DNA from: Woeseiaceae bacterium
GTDB lineage: Bacteria > Pseudomonadota > Gammaproteobacteria > Steroidobacterales > Woeseiaceae
Reading direction: 5' to 3'
Length of the DNA stretch: 64,000 bases
Assembly (NCBI GenBank): GCA_021773135.1
Contig: JAJFKP010000007.1
Span: forward strand, 1-64,000
Shown: positions 46,140 to 56,060 of the stretch, one piece after another
Layout of the letters: each line of letters opens with the position of its first letter
How positions within the stretch are numbered: the first letter of the stretch is position 1
Made by a program: the position numbers and the translations under genes
Notes under the pieces: generated by a model
What the model was told of the DNA's origin: nothing
Seen by the model: the letters and a program-made list of their open reading frames with translations, nothing else
The model's database searches: none

Positions 46140-46252
46140 GCACTGCACGCTGCGAGCCGTTCCACTCCAATTTCTCTCATTGTGTCGGTTTCCGACTCCC
46201 AATTGCGTACCTCCTAGTGACGCCAGCCAATTAGGTGCACCAGGAGAGGGCA

Positions 46253-49200
46253 ATGAACATAATAAACAGAATCCATCGTGGAATTTTGGGGGCGGTAGCG
46301 TGGCTGATACCTGTCATTGCGACGGCGGGCACCATCCAGGTTCCCGACTATCACGACTTCGTCGATGACAACGATGGCAGCTGTACGCTCAGGGAAGCCA
46401 TTCGCTCAGCCAACAGTGGTGTCGACGTCGATGCTTGTCAGCATCTGGGTCAGGGCGTCCCAATTATCGAGCTTCTGGCTGGCACCTATTCACTCGATCT
46501 CAGCAACGGAACAGGCGAAGACCTGGCAGTAGATGGCGATCTGGATGTCCGGGTTGAGCTTGTCATTAATGGCCTGTCAGCGGAAACCACAATCATCGAT
46601 GGTGATGCCGTCACAAGCGTGGAGCGGGTCCTGGATGTTCATGCCTTCACCACTGTGACGAACCTGACGATTCAGGGCGGACGGGAATTGGCTGATAACG
46701 GCGGCAACATCCGCGGTCAGGCTGGGCTGTCAATTGACAACGTTATTGTGCGCGATGGCGAGGCCGGAAACGGCGGTGGTCTTTTCGCGAATGGACCGAC
46801 GACCGGCTCCAACAGCCGCTTCGAAGGCAATCGTGCCGCGGCGGCCGACGGTTTCGGCGGTGGCATCTATCTATCTAACATCGATCAGTTTATTGGCGCC
46901 GGGCTGACCGTTGTCGGCAACACTGCAGGCGCGGGTGGCGGAATATATGCAACGGGCAGCCGAGTGGATCTGGACAACAGCGTTATTCGTGATAACGAAG
47001 CGCTCAGCAACAACGGCTGCGGCGGCGGCCTGGCTGTCGCCAGCGAAGTTTTGGGTAGTCTCATCGTTACGCGCACACTGATCGCGAACAATCGAGCCAC
47101 CCGGGGCGGTGGCGTCTGTTGGCGTGGTGCGCCACCGTCGGAGATTACACACAGTGCCATCATCGATAACGAAGCCACTGAAAACGGCGGTGGTATCTGG
47201 GCAGACGCCGACGGATTTGTGCGTTACACGACGATTAGCGGTAACACCGCAAGCGCGGGAGGTGGTGTCTACTCTGCTGCACCTATGCAATTCCTGTTCG
47301 ACGCTGTGACCCTCGCCAGCAATAGAGGAGGTGGCGGTTTTCATAACGAAAGCGGCGGCGGTGCAGAATTCTCGCTCTTTGCAGACAACGTGGGCGGCAA
47401 CTGCGTTGGCTCAACAATGGGCGCCGGCGCTTACAACCTCGACGATGCCAATACCTGCGGATTTCCGACGACCGACCCCAACTTACCCAGCCTGATCAAC
47501 ACCGATCCTGTGCTCGGCCCCCTGCAGGACAATGGCGGGCAACTGCCTACGCACGCATTGTTGCAGGGCAGTCCGGCCATCGATGCCTACAGCTCAGCGG
47601 AACGAAAAACCTGCCCAGGCGTCCCCGACCAACGTATCTATCCCCGCGGTAATCCGCCGGTGAGCGGTGACGGGTCCGACGACGACCATTTGTGTGACAT
47701 CGGTGCGTACGAACGTAGCCCGCCGTACATTGTCGACACCACTGACGACACAGCGGACGCAAACCTGGCCGACGGCGTATGCGCTGATAACAATGGAGCC
47801 TGCAGTTTGCGTGCGGCAATCATGCAGTCGAATTCGGTTCCCTACACCAACGAAATCATACTGGGTGCGGCGACCTACAGCTTGACGCTTGCCGGCGCCG
47901 GCGAAGACATGGGCGCAACTGGCGATCTGGATATCCGTGAAGGTTTGCGGCTCATCGGACAGGGGGTCAACCTCACAATTATCGACGGTGCCGCGCTCGA
48001 TAGAGTCCTGCATTCAACCGTACCGATCGTAACGATGAATCAGCCAGAAGCAATTCGAACCGAAATATCGGACCTGACGATTACCGGTGGGGCTGCAGAT
48101 AACGGGGGCGGATTCCTGGCTGAAAACAGTGAGTGGCAACTCACACGCGTAACCGTGCGCGACAATAACGTGACCGGAGATGGCGGCGGAATTTATTGCA
48201 CTTCCAGTTGTGCCTTGACCCTGACGGACTCCACTGTTTCCGGAAACAGTGCCAACAGCAACGGCGCCGGTCTTTACCACAATGCCGAACAACGCGTCCT
48301 CGTGGAGGGCACGTCATTTACCGGCAACACGGGCGGCATCGGCGTTGGCGCCGAAGCGCTCTCAATCCATGCCATTAACAGCACCTTCAGCGGCAACCAG
48401 GGCGGATCGTCCGGGGCGCTGTTTGCCAGCGAGGCCATATTGGAGAACGTCACCGCCGTTAACAATGAGGTTACCGGCGACACCGGCGGACTCTTCATTC
48501 TCAACAGAGCGGCGCTCGTCAATACGATAATCGCCAACAACCGACTGAATGGCGTCGTCGACGAAAACTGTACTGTGAGTCCGAAGGCGATATCGCTAGG
48601 CCATAACCTGTCCGATACCGACGCTGCCGATTGCGGATTGAGCGCGACAACCGATCTGATCGACACAGATCCATTTATCGGACCGCTCGCAGACAACGGC
48701 GGACCCACTCAAACCCATGACCTGCTCGCCGGCAGCCCGGCGATCGACGCCGGAGACAATGGCCGCTGCCTGGCTATGGATCAACGCGGCTTTAGCCGGC
48801 CCGCTGATGGCGACGGCGACGGCAGCGCGATTTGTGACATTGGGGCAGTCGAGGTAGTCAGCGCCGATGTGGCGATCAGTGCAACGGCAACGCCCAATCC
48901 GGTCACTGTCGGCAACAACGTCACGTTTACCATTAACGTCGCTAACAGCGGTCCGGGCGCGGCGGCTTCCGTTGCTGCAACACTGACTGTGCCCACTGGC
49001 ATGACGCTGGTATCGGCGCAGACGGGCGGCGCCGATTGCGCGGTGATGAATGATGTAGTGACTTGTGAATTGGGCACCCTCGCATCAGGCGGCAACGCGA
49101 CCGCGGCAATTCTTGCCACGGCCGATCAGCAAGGCGGCATTACCGCATCGCTGGCAGTGACGACGATAAGCGTTGACGGCGCATCGGGAAATGACAATGT

Positions 49201-50596
49201 CGATGTAACAATTGCAGTCAACGCGGCGGGGTCAGGCGGAGGCGGAACGGGAGGTGGCTCCGGCGGAGGTAGTGGCGGTGGCGGTGCCATCGGTGTGCTG
49301 GGATGCCTGTTACTCCTGATTGCCGCGACCCGCAAGCGCTGCGTGCCTTACTTTGTTCTGCGCAGGCACGGCGGCTCGCGTCTCTTGCTACTGGCCATCA
49401 CCCTTGTTTTCTCTGCAGCCCATGCGGACCCGGTCGTCGACCTGGTGAGCTTCAGTGCCAACACCCGCGCACTCGCCAGCGAAGTGAACGCAAATTTCTC
49501 AACGGTTGCCAGCTCGGTTAACGACAACGATTCCAGAATCGCGATGTTGGAAGCCGACAACGCCAGCCTGCGGGCCGAGGTCGCTGATCTTAAGGTTGCT
49601 TTAGGCAGTCTTTTGAATATTAGCCAGTTTTTATCTTTGGAAACCCTCAACGAGCAACCAGCCATTCGTGTCACCGGTGCCAACCTGCAGCTCGTCAATG
49701 GTTTGGGTGCCACGGCGACTGCCAATGGTACCGGCAATCTTATCGTCGGCTACGATGAAGAAAGGGATTCGAGCGTCTCCGAGCAATGTTCCGTCGGTAC
49801 CAATCCCGGCGACGGCTCCCGAGTCACAAATTTAACCGAATGCACAGCAGCCGGCGGTGTTTTCGCCCGCAACCACAAAACGGGCTCTCACTACGTCATC
49901 GCTGGGATTGAAGCCAACTACAGCCGCTGGGGCGGGCTGGTTGTCGGGCATCAGAATACAAGCAACTATGACTATGCCAGTGTAAGCGGCGGGCGACTCA
50001 ACAGGGCCAGCGGCCAATCTTCCAGCGTCAGCGGGGGTGTCGGCAACACGGCCAGCGGAACCCATTCCAGTGTCAGCGGGGGTCAACATAATACGGCTAG
50101 CGGCGCTGTTTCCAGTGTTAGCGGCGGCAGCAGTAATACGGCCAACGGAGTTTTAGCCAGCATCAGTGGCGGCAATAGCAACACGGCCAGCGGAAACCAT
50201 TCCAGTGTCAGTGGCGGATCGGACAACACGGCCAGCGGTTTTGCTTCGAGCATCAGTGCTGGGAGGGACAACATAGTCAACGGTGATGCTTCCAGCATCA
50301 CTGGTGGGAGGGACAACATAGTCAACGGTGGTTCTTCCAGCGTCGGCGGCGGCCGCAACAACACCGCCAATGGATCGAGCGCTGCCGTCAGCGGCGGCGT
50401 TGGCAATTCAGTCAGCGGCGACGCGTCCAGCATTAGCGGCGGCAGCAGTAATGCGGCCAACGGAGATGCAGCCAGCATCAGTGGCGGCAATAGCAACACG
50501 GCCAGCGGCAATTCTTCCAGCGTCAGCGGTGGCCGTTCTCGTACAACAACCGGAGAGTTTGACTGGGCGGCGGGCAGCCTGTCGGAAGATCAGTGA
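46253..50596 (+). CDS. Giant CSLREA/beta-helix protein fused to head-repeat protein
   Basis: 1447 residues from ATG 46253 (AGGAGAGGGCA upstream). Part 1: signal peptide (LGAVAWLIPVIATAGT), two CSLREA motifs (GSCTLREAIRSAN near 47, GACSLRAAIMQSN near 515), parallel beta-helix with choice-of-anchor endings (GSPAIDAGD), a DUF11-like domain (SADVAISATATPNPVTVGNN), a Gly-rich run and a GlyGly-CTERM-like tail (GVLGCLLLLIAATRKRC, about 1010-1030). Part 2 continues in frame: a second signal-like stretch (RLLLLAITLVFSAAHAD), a coiled coil and about twelve 15-residue head repeats. Part 2 is highly similar to the next gene. The two parts look like separate genes joined by loss of a stop; GTG 49343 could start part 2 alone. 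Confidence 0.85.
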   Translation: MNIINRIHRGILGAVAWLIPVIATAGTIQVPDYHDFVDDNDGSCTLREAIRSANSGVDVDACQHLGQGVPIIELLAGTYSLDLSNGTGEDLAVDGDLDVRVELVINGLSAETTIIDGDAVTSVERVLDVHAFTTVTNLTIQGGRELADNGGNIRGQAGLSIDNVIVRDGEAGNGGGLFANGPTTGSNSRFEGNRAAAADGFGGGIYLSNIDQFIGAGLTVVGNTAGAGGGIYATGSRVDLDNSVIRDNEALSNNGCGGGLAVASEVLGSLIVTRTLIANNRATRGGGVCWRGAPPSEITHSAIIDNEATENGGGIWADADGFVRYTTISGNTASAGGGVYSAAPMQFLFDAVTLASNRGGGGFHNESGGGAEFSLFADNVGGNCVGSTMGAGAYNLDDANTCGFPTTDPNLPSLINTDPVLGPLQDNGGQLPTHALLQGSPAIDAYSSAERKTCPGVPDQRIYPRGNPPVSGDGSDDDHLCDIGAYERSPPYIVDTTDDTADANLADGVCADNNGACSLRAAIMQSNSVPYTNEIILGAATYSLTLAGAGEDMGATGDLDIREGLRLIGQGVNLTIIDGAALDRVLHSTVPIVTMNQPEAIRTEISDLTITGGAADNGGGFLAENSEWQLTRVTVRDNNVTGDGGGIYCTSSCALTLTDSTVSGNSANSNGAGLYHNAEQRVLVEGTSFTGNTGGIGVGAEALSIHAINSTFSGNQGGSSGALFASEAILENVTAVNNEVTGDTGGLFILNRAALVNTIIANNRLNGVVDENCTVSPKAISLGHNLSDTDAADCGLSATTDLIDTDPFIGPLADNGGPTQTHDLLAGSPAIDAGDNGRCLAMDQRGFSRPADGDGDGSAICDIGAVEVVSADVAISATATPNPVTVGNNVTFTINVANSGPGAAASVAATLTVPTGMTLVSAQTGGADCAVMNDVVTCELGTLASGGNATAAILATADQQGGITASLAVTTISVDGASGNDNVDVTIAVNAAGSGGGGTGGGSGGGSGGGGAIGVLGCLLLLIAATRKRCVPYFVLRRHGGSRLLLLAITLVFSAAHADPVVDLVSFSANTRALASEVNANFSTVASSVNDNDSRIAMLEADNASLRAEVADLKVALGSLLNISQFLSLETLNEQPAIRVTGANLQLVNGLGATATANGTGNLIVGYDEERDSSVSEQCSVGTNPGDGSRVTNLTECTAAGGVFARNHKTGSHYVIAGIEANYSRWGGLVVGHQNTSNYDYASVSGGRLNRASGQSSSVSGGVGNTASGTHSSVSGGQHNTASGAVSSVSGGSSNTANGVLASISGGNSNTASGNHSSVSGGSDNTASGFASSISAGRDNIVNGDASSITGGRDNIVNGGSSSVGGGRNNTANGSSAAVSGGVGNSVSGDASSISGGSSNAANGDAASISGGNSNTASGNSSSVSGGRSRTTTGEFDWAAGSLSEDQ
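49975..50535 (+). repeat. 45-bp tandem repeats encoding head-like units
   Basis: About twelve in-frame units of 45 bases encode variants of SSVSGGxxNTASGxx. The residues S-V/I-S-G-G and N-T-A-S/N-G recur at fixed positions, similar to YadA-type head motifs (which repeat every 14). Homogeneous units suggest slippage or conversion with the matching array at 51336. Confidence 0.88.
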
Positions 50597-50699
50597 CGGA
50601 CCTTAAGCGCATGTGGAGTGTTGCCTTCCCGGTGTCGGGAACTAGCGCCGCGTTACGTATCCCTTAATAACACCGCGGAATTCCAGTCAGGAGAGGATA

Positions 50700-51824
50700 G
50701 TGAAAACGACTAACAAGATGAGTATCTACGCGCTACTAGCGATCGCTTTTACCGGTGTTTCCAGTGCCCACGCCGACCCTGTCGTTGACCTGGTGAGCTT
50801 CAGTGCCAACACTCGCGCCGTCGCCAGCGAAGTGAACGCCAACTTTTCAGCGGTTGCCAGCTCGGTTAACGACAACGATTCCAGAATCGCTGCACTTGAG
50901 GCCGCCGATGCACAAACCCGCATAGCCGCGCTGGAAGCCGAGATTGCCGATTTGAAGTCTGCTCTGGACAACGTATTAAACATTAGCCAATTCATGTCTT
51001 TGGAAACCCTCAACGATCAGCCGGCCATTCGTATCACCGGCGCCAATCTGCAGCTCGTCAACGGTTTGGGTGACACGGGCACTGCCAATGGTACCGGCAA
51101 TCTCATCGTCGGCTACGATGAAGAACGGGCTTCGGACATCTCCGAGCAATGTTCCGTCGGTACCAATCCCGGCGACGGCTCCCGAGTCACAAACTTAACC
51201 GAATGCACAGCAGCCGGCGGTGTTTTCGCCCGCAACCACAAAACGGGCTCTCACTACGTCATTGCTGGGCGTGAAGCCAACTATAGCCGCTGGGGCGGGC
51301 TGGTTGTCGGGCAAAGGAATACAAGCAACTATGACTATGCCAGTGTCAGCGGCGGGCGATTCAACAGGGCCAGCGGCTTAGGTTCCAGCGTCAGCGGCGG
51401 TCTCGGCAACACGGCCAGCGGAGTCCATTCCAGTGTCAGCGGCGGTTTTCTAAACTCCACCAGCGGAGTCTATTCCAGTGTCAGCGGCGGTTTTCTAAAC
51501 TCCACCAGCGGTTTTGCTTCGAGCATCAGTGGTGGGAGGGACAACGTAGTCAACGGTGATTACTCCAGCGTCAGCGGCGGCCGCAACAACACTGCCAATG
51601 GATCGAGCACTGCCGTCAGTGGCGGCGTTGGCAATTCAGTCAGCGGCGACGCGTCCAGCATTAGCGGCGGCAGCAGTAATACGGCCAACGGAGTTGCAGC
51701 CAGCATCAGTGGCGGCAATGACAACACGGCCAGCGGTAACTCTTCCAGCGTCAGCGGTGGCCGTTCTCGCACAATAACCGGAGAGTTTGACTGGGCCGCA
51801 GGCAACTTAACGGAAAACAATTAG
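50700..51824 (+). CDS. Head-repeat exported protein, paralogue of preceding C-terminal half
   Basis: 374 residues from GTG 50700 (AGGAGAGGATA upstream). Signal peptide (SIYALLAIAFTGVSSAHAD), then DPVVDLVSFSANTRAVASEV, a coiled coil (DSRIAALEAADAQTRIAALE and on), a conserved Cys-containing domain (SEQCSVGTNPGDGSRVTNLT, ECTAAGGVFARNHKTGSHYV), and about ten 15-residue head-like repeats ending EFDWAAGNLTENN. It has YadA-like head repeats but no stalk and no outer-membrane anchor, so it is not a classic trimeric autotransporter. Nearly the same protein is fused to the gene just upstream. Confidence 0.85.
   Translation: MKTTNKMSIYALLAIAFTGVSSAHADPVVDLVSFSANTRAVASEVNANFSAVASSVNDNDSRIAALEAADAQTRIAALEAEIADLKSALDNVLNISQFMSLETLNDQPAIRITGANLQLVNGLGDTGTANGTGNLIVGYDEERASDISEQCSVGTNPGDGSRVTNLTECTAAGGVFARNHKTGSHYVIAGREANYSRWGGLVVGQRNTSNYDYASVSGGRFNRASGLGSSVSGGLGNTASGVHSSVSGGFLNSTSGVYSSVSGGFLNSTSGFASSISGGRDNVVNGDYSSVSGGRNNTANGSSTAVSGGVGNSVSGDASSISGGSSNTANGVAASISGGNDNTASGNSSSVSGGRSRTITGEFDWAAGNLTENN
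51336..51770 (+). repeat. 45-bp tandem repeats encoding head-like units
   Basis: About ten in-frame units of 45 bases (SSVSGG..NTASG.. variants). One unit pair, GFLNSTSGVYSSVSG followed by GFLNSTSGFASSISG, is freshly duplicated. The array aligns with that at 49975 in order at both ends but differs in copy number in the middle. Confidence 0.88.
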
Positions 51825-51877
51825 CAGCGCATTGGCCCGAGCCAACCAGTCATCGTCACGTCGAAGGAGAAAGTTTA

Positions 51878-52060
51878 ATGAAAGAAAAATCACTAAAGTT
51901 CACGCTAATGGTTTTAACTGCGCTCGCCCTGGCCGGTTGTGGCGGTGGTGGAGGCGGCGGGCAAGGCGCTGCCAGCGCCGGCAGCACTGCTCCATCGCCG
52001 CCGCCTCCACCCAGCAATCTCTGGGATCAAATGAACTGGGATGAGGGCCAGTGGAGCTGA
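51878..52060 (+). CDS. Small Gly/Pro-rich lipoprotein
   Basis: 60 residues from ATG 51878 (AAGGAGAAAG upstream). FTLMVLTALALAGCGGGGGG carries a lipobox LAGC, followed by a Gly run, PSPPPPP and a short Trp-rich tail (NLWDQMNWDEGQWS). It may be outer-membrane anchored and too short to fold alone. It lies between the head-repeat genes and the second ECF/kinase pair, on the same strand. Such Gly-rich lipoproteins occur widely next to CSLREA-type proteins; role unknown. Confidence 0.75.
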   Translation: MKEKSLKFTLMVLTALALAGCGGGGGGGQGAASAGSTAPSPPPPPSNLWDQMNWDEGQWS

Positions 52061-52166
52061 GGATGCAGGGCCGCGACACAGCGCGCTCCGATCCCGGTGA
52101 TTCTCCGCAGTTGCTATGATGCAGGCTTCTGCTGTTGCCATCGAGGTGCGCTTCCGGCCAACGCCC

Positions 52167-52724
52167 ATGTCCAACGATCAATCGGACATCACCGGATTAT
52201 TGGCTCGGAGCCGCACCGACATTGCGGCCCGTGAAGCCGTCTACGAACTCGTATACGCTGACTTGCGGCGAATCGCTAAACAACGTCTGGCCCGGTCGCG
52301 ACCGGGCGACACACTTTCCGTAACCTCGTTGGTCAATGAGGCTTACATAAAACTCACTAAACGAACCGGGCAAGCCTGGGATAATCGCGATCACTTCTTA
52401 GGCGTAGCAGCGAACGCTATGCGCCAAATTACCGTGGACTATGTCCGCGCGAAACTGTCGGAAAAACGGGGTGGCGGTGAAAAGCCGCTGCGGCTGGAGC
52501 AAGTTGATATTCCGGCGCTGCGAAAGCCCGCCATGGTGCTGGCGCTGGAGGAGGGCTTGCAGCAACTTGCGAACGAAAATCCCCGGCTCGTGACTGTTGT
52601 CGAGTGTCGTTTTTTTGCCGGCTTGACGGCGGATGAGACAGCCGCTGCGCTGGGAGTTTCCAGCCGCACGGTCGAGCGAGAATGGGTGCGGGCGAAAGAA
52701 TGGCTAAAGGATTACCTGACCTAG
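52167..52724 (+). CDS. ECF sigma factor (Sigma70_ECF type), second copy
   Basis: 185 residues from ATG 52167 (MSNDQSDITGLLARSRTDIA). Region 2: VYADLRRIAKQRLARSRPGD, TSLVNEAYIKLTKR, and AMRQITVDYVRAKLSEKRGG. Region 4: ECRFFAGLTADETAAALGVS. Paralogous to the factor at 3752-4318 (shared NE.{1,3}K and YAR/VRAK.S.KRGG). It precedes the kinase gene by 30 bases, so the two form one operon. Likely targets are the exported head-repeat and lipoprotein genes just upstream, by proximity only. Confidence 0.9.
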   Translation: MSNDQSDITGLLARSRTDIAAREAVYELVYADLRRIAKQRLARSRPGDTLSVTSLVNEAYIKLTKRTGQAWDNRDHFLGVAANAMRQITVDYVRAKLSEKRGGGEKPLRLEQVDIPALRKPAMVLALEEGLQQLANENPRLVTVVECRFFAGLTADETAAALGVSSRTVEREWVRAKEWLKDYLT

Positions 52725-52754
52725 ACCGCGCTACATTGTAATTCGAGAGCGACC

Positions 52755-55700
52755 ATGCCGAGAGACGACGAAAACGACAAGGGCAAAGAGCCACAGCACC
52801 GCTTCGATCCCGACAGCGTTGATGAACTATTGGAAACCGGCGGCGGCGTAATGCGTGAACTCCTGACGGATGCCGGCGAAGACGAAGCCCGAAGCGATGT
52901 CGACCGCTGGCGTGGAATGCGACTGGGCCAATACGTGGTCGCGGAGTATCTAAACAGCGGTGGCATGGCGCACGTATTTCGTGGCGAACGCTGCGATGGC
53001 CAGTTCGAACAGAACGTCGCGATCAAAGTGTTGCGGGGGCCGTTCGCCTCCGTGTTACTCGCCCGCTTCGACCAGGAAAGGCACCTGCTGGCGCGCCTGG
53101 AACACCCTGGAATTGCCCGCATCATCGACAGCGGTGTTTTCGATAGCCGGCCGTGGATCGCTATGGAATTGGTGGACGGCGAGCCTATAGATGTTTATTG
53201 CGACCAGCTGGAACTCAATGTCGATCAGCGGTTGGCGTTGTTTGCTCGCGTGGCGAGGGCTGTCCAACATGCTCATGGCCAACTGGTTGTGCACCGGGAT
53301 ATCAAACCGAGCAACATCCTCGTTACCGCCGACGGGCATCCTAAGCTCCTCGACTTCGGTATTGCCAAACCCCTGATGGCGGATGCTGACATCGAACAAA
53401 CTGTCTCGGCATCGTTGATGACGCCACGCTACGCGAGTCCGGAACAGGTACTGGGCAAGCCGGTCGGTGTTGCGTCGGACATATACCAACTCGGGCTGCT
53501 GCTGTACCGGCTGTTGACGGGCTGCGACGCTCAAACCATGGAGAACGCCAGTATCGCCGAGATCAATTCCATGGTCGTGGATAAAGATCCGGCAGCACCC
53601 AGTGCCCGAATTGAAACCACGGGTGAACAAGACACAGAACTCGCGAGTAACATCGCTCGCGCCCGATCCACATCTGTTGCCAGGTTGCACAAGCTCCTCA
53701 GTGGTGATCTTGACGCCATCGTCTCCAGGTGCCTGACCAAAAGTCCTGCCGAACGCTATACAACAGTTGAGGGTCTTGTCGAGGACGTGCAGTCCTATCG
53801 GGAATTGCGCCCGGTTCGAGCACGCCCTCTGAGTCCACTCTATAGAACCAGCCGCTTTGTGCGTCGCCACAGAGGCAGTGTGCTGTCGGCTACGCTGTCG
53901 CTGGTTGTCGTAGTCGTGGCATTAATTACAACAGGACTTTCCCTGCGCGCCACGGTCGATGCACAACAGCGCGCGCTGGATGAAGCGGAAGGTGCACGTC
54001 AGGTCGGCGATTTTCTCTCCGGGATGCTGGAGGAGGCGAACCCGGCTTTGTCCGGTGGCGAAGAACTGACGGTACGGGAACTGCTGGATCAGACCGCTCA
54101 GCGACTGGATGCGCTCGACGAGCAACCGCTGGTGCGCGCGCGGCTGCTCGAAGTTATTTCTGGCGCCTATCGCGCCATGCACACCCCGCAAGAAGCGGAA
54201 CCCCTCGCTCATGAGGCGCTTGCGCTTCGTGAGGAATTGGGAGACGCCGCGGCACTGGTCATGCCGCTCGCCAATCTTTCTGTCATTCATATGCAATTGG
54301 GCGAGTTTGACGAAGCACAGGTCTTTGGAGAAAGAGCTGTTGAAACTGCGATAACGGCTAATGCCGATCCAATCTCTCGAGCAACAGCCCACAACGCATT
54401 GTCTGTGGTGCTGGCGCAGGCTGGCAGGTATGCGGAGGAACGAGTGCAGGTGGAAGCCGCGCTGGCCGCAGTGCGTGCGCTCGATTCCGATGAGGCCGTG
54501 GCCATGCAGGCCAGCTACTGGCGCAGCCTGGGTAGCAACAGCAAGCAACTTGGCAATTACCGAAACGCAGAACAAGAGTTCAAAACCGCACTGACCCTGC
54601 TTGGCGACACCCCAAGCGATGACGTGCTTCGCATGTTTGCATTGCGGGAACTGGGCACGCTCTACTCGAACTTGGGCGATGAAAAACTGGCGGTCGAAAC
54701 GCTGCAACAATCGCTGCAACTGGCACGCAGGATCTACGGCAACGACAACGCGAACATTCTTGGCAACCTCGTTTTGTTGGGTCGCTCATTGACCCTGCTC
54801 GATCGCAACGACGAGGCCGAAACAGTTTTTCTCGAGGCTCTTGACGTTGCAGAAACCACCATTGGCAACGAACACGGCAACTATGCACGCATTCTTCATG
54901 ACTACGCCTACGTCCTGAACAGTCGAGGCGAGTTCGCGCGAATTCGGGAAGTTCGTGCGCAAGCGGTTGCGATTTCTGAATCGTTCTTCGGTGTCGACCA
55001 TGCAACCAGCGTCAATTTACGCAAAGCACTGGCGTTCGTTGACATGGCGCAAGGCCGTTTTCGGGATGCTGTCATTACATTGGAAGCGATACTGCCGGAA
55101 GTGCGCGTAGCGTTTGGCGACCAGCACATGATCACTTTCCAGACCGAAGCCGTTTTGGCAGAAGCACTGTTGGAAACCGGCCAGGTTGCAGAAGCCCGAT
55201 CCCGAATGCTGGGTTTGGTGGAGCAAGGGCAGCAGATTGCTGACGGACAATTTTACGCCTATGAACGAAACCTGATGCAGTTGTCGCGGCTCTACGGGAT
55301 GACCGGCCCGGTAGGCGATGCCATTGAATATGCGAATCGTGCCGTCGAATTGCGCGAGAACATCGACGGCGGTACGGAGAGCAGTGCTATCGAAACTCTG
55401 GTCTTCCGCATTGCCGCCCTGGCATTGACGGACGCCGGTGCCTCGACGGCCGATGTCGAACGGGTGTCTGGCCTGCTTCAGTCAAGACCCAGCTGGTCAT
55501 CGCCCATGTCACTCCTGCAGGCAACGCTGGCCGTCAGTCTCGCCCGAGGCAACTTTATCGAGCAGGCGGGGGAAATATGCAGCGCCGCGTTGGCGTCGAT
55601 AGAAAGCAATCTTGAGGGTAGCGAACCGCAGCTCGCCTACGCCCGGGCGCGTTGCGCCGAGGTGGCTTTGCACCAGGGAGACCGCCAACTGGCGGCGGCG

Positions 55701-55889
55701 CTGCTCGAGGCTGCCAACCCTGTCGTTGCCGATACTTTAGGGCCAGGCAATTGGCGCACCCAATGGGTAACCGCACTCGCTGCACGTGCCGCCGGCAACG
55801 AGATTGCGGCAGACACGGCCGTTGCCGCGCTGGCAACCAGCCTGGGAGAAAACAGCCCATGGATGAAGGAGTTGCCGAACAGGCAGTAG
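52755..55889 (+). CDS. Transmembrane Ser/Thr protein kinase with TPR region, second copy
   Basis: 1044 residues. Kinase motifs: NSGGMAHVF loop (68-76), Lys91 in VAIKV, HRDIKPSN (180-187), DFG (200-202); the site looks active. A membrane span lies near 377-396 (VLSATLSLVVVVVALITTGL). The C-terminal 600 residues are tetratricopeptide repeats (LGDEKLAVETLQQSLQLARR, LDRNDEAETVFLEALDVAET). The glycine loop begins NSGG rather than GxGG, a small change that can weaken ATP binding. Layout, order and length closely parallel the 906-3755 kinase. Confidence 0.93.
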   Translation: MPRDDENDKGKEPQHRFDPDSVDELLETGGGVMRELLTDAGEDEARSDVDRWRGMRLGQYVVAEYLNSGGMAHVFRGERCDGQFEQNVAIKVLRGPFASVLLARFDQERHLLARLEHPGIARIIDSGVFDSRPWIAMELVDGEPIDVYCDQLELNVDQRLALFARVARAVQHAHGQLVVHRDIKPSNILVTADGHPKLLDFGIAKPLMADADIEQTVSASLMTPRYASPEQVLGKPVGVASDIYQLGLLLYRLLTGCDAQTMENASIAEINSMVVDKDPAAPSARIETTGEQDTELASNIARARSTSVARLHKLLSGDLDAIVSRCLTKSPAERYTTVEGLVEDVQSYRELRPVRARPLSPLYRTSRFVRRHRGSVLSATLSLVVVVVALITTGLSLRATVDAQQRALDEAEGARQVGDFLSGMLEEANPALSGGEELTVRELLDQTAQRLDALDEQPLVRARLLEVISGAYRAMHTPQEAEPLAHEALALREELGDAAALVMPLANLSVIHMQLGEFDEAQVFGERAVETAITANADPISRATAHNALSVVLAQAGRYAEERVQVEAALAAVRALDSDEAVAMQASYWRSLGSNSKQLGNYRNAEQEFKTALTLLGDTPSDDVLRMFALRELGTLYSNLGDEKLAVETLQQSLQLARRIYGNDNANILGNLVLLGRSLTLLDRNDEAETVFLEALDVAETTIGNEHGNYARILHDYAYVLNSRGEFARIREVRAQAVAISESFFGVDHATSVNLRKALAFVDMAQGRFRDAVITLEAILPEVRVAFGDQHMITFQTEAVLAEALLETGQVAEARSRMLGLVEQGQQIADGQFYAYERNLMQLSRLYGMTGPVGDAIEYANRAVELRENIDGGTESSAIETLVFRIAALALTDAGASTADVERVSGLLQSRPSWSSPMSLLQATLAVSLARGNFIEQAGEICSAALASIESNLEGSEPQLAYARARCAEVALHQGDRQLAAALLEAANPVVADTLGPGNWRTQWVTALAARAAGNEIAADTAVAALATSLGENSPWMKELPNRQ

Positions 55890-55923
55890 GAAACAGCAAA
55901 AGTGCCGGGCAGTGACCAAATAA

Positions 55924-56060
55924 TGGGGTCGAACCGACTTTTTCAGCAGGGTGCCGGGCACTGACTCAATCATCCGAACTTAAGAGGTCGAACCGAATTT
56001 CGCGAACTTAAAGGGTCGAACCGAATTTCGTGAAGTGTCGATTAAATCGGTTCGACCCCT
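55924..56060. repeat. REP array (family A) with a family C tip
   Basis: Left arm GGGGTCGAACCGACTTTT, a short GTGCCGGGCACTGACTCAAT tip of family C (55951-55970), two more left-arm versions (AGAGGTCGAACCGAATTTCG, AAGGGTCGAACCGAATTTCG) and the closing AAATCGGTTCGACCCC. It lies between the convergent kinase and MBL genes. Confidence 0.85.

Noticed and set aside
46003..46368. Open frame overlapping the start of the CSLREA gene
   Set aside because: It runs from a family C element into another frame of the large gene, with no domain and no ribosome site.
49975..51770. Regular 45-bp repeats considered as a CRISPR array
   Set aside because: Units are translated in frame without unique spacers and sit inside two coding regions with signal peptides; no cas genes are nearby.
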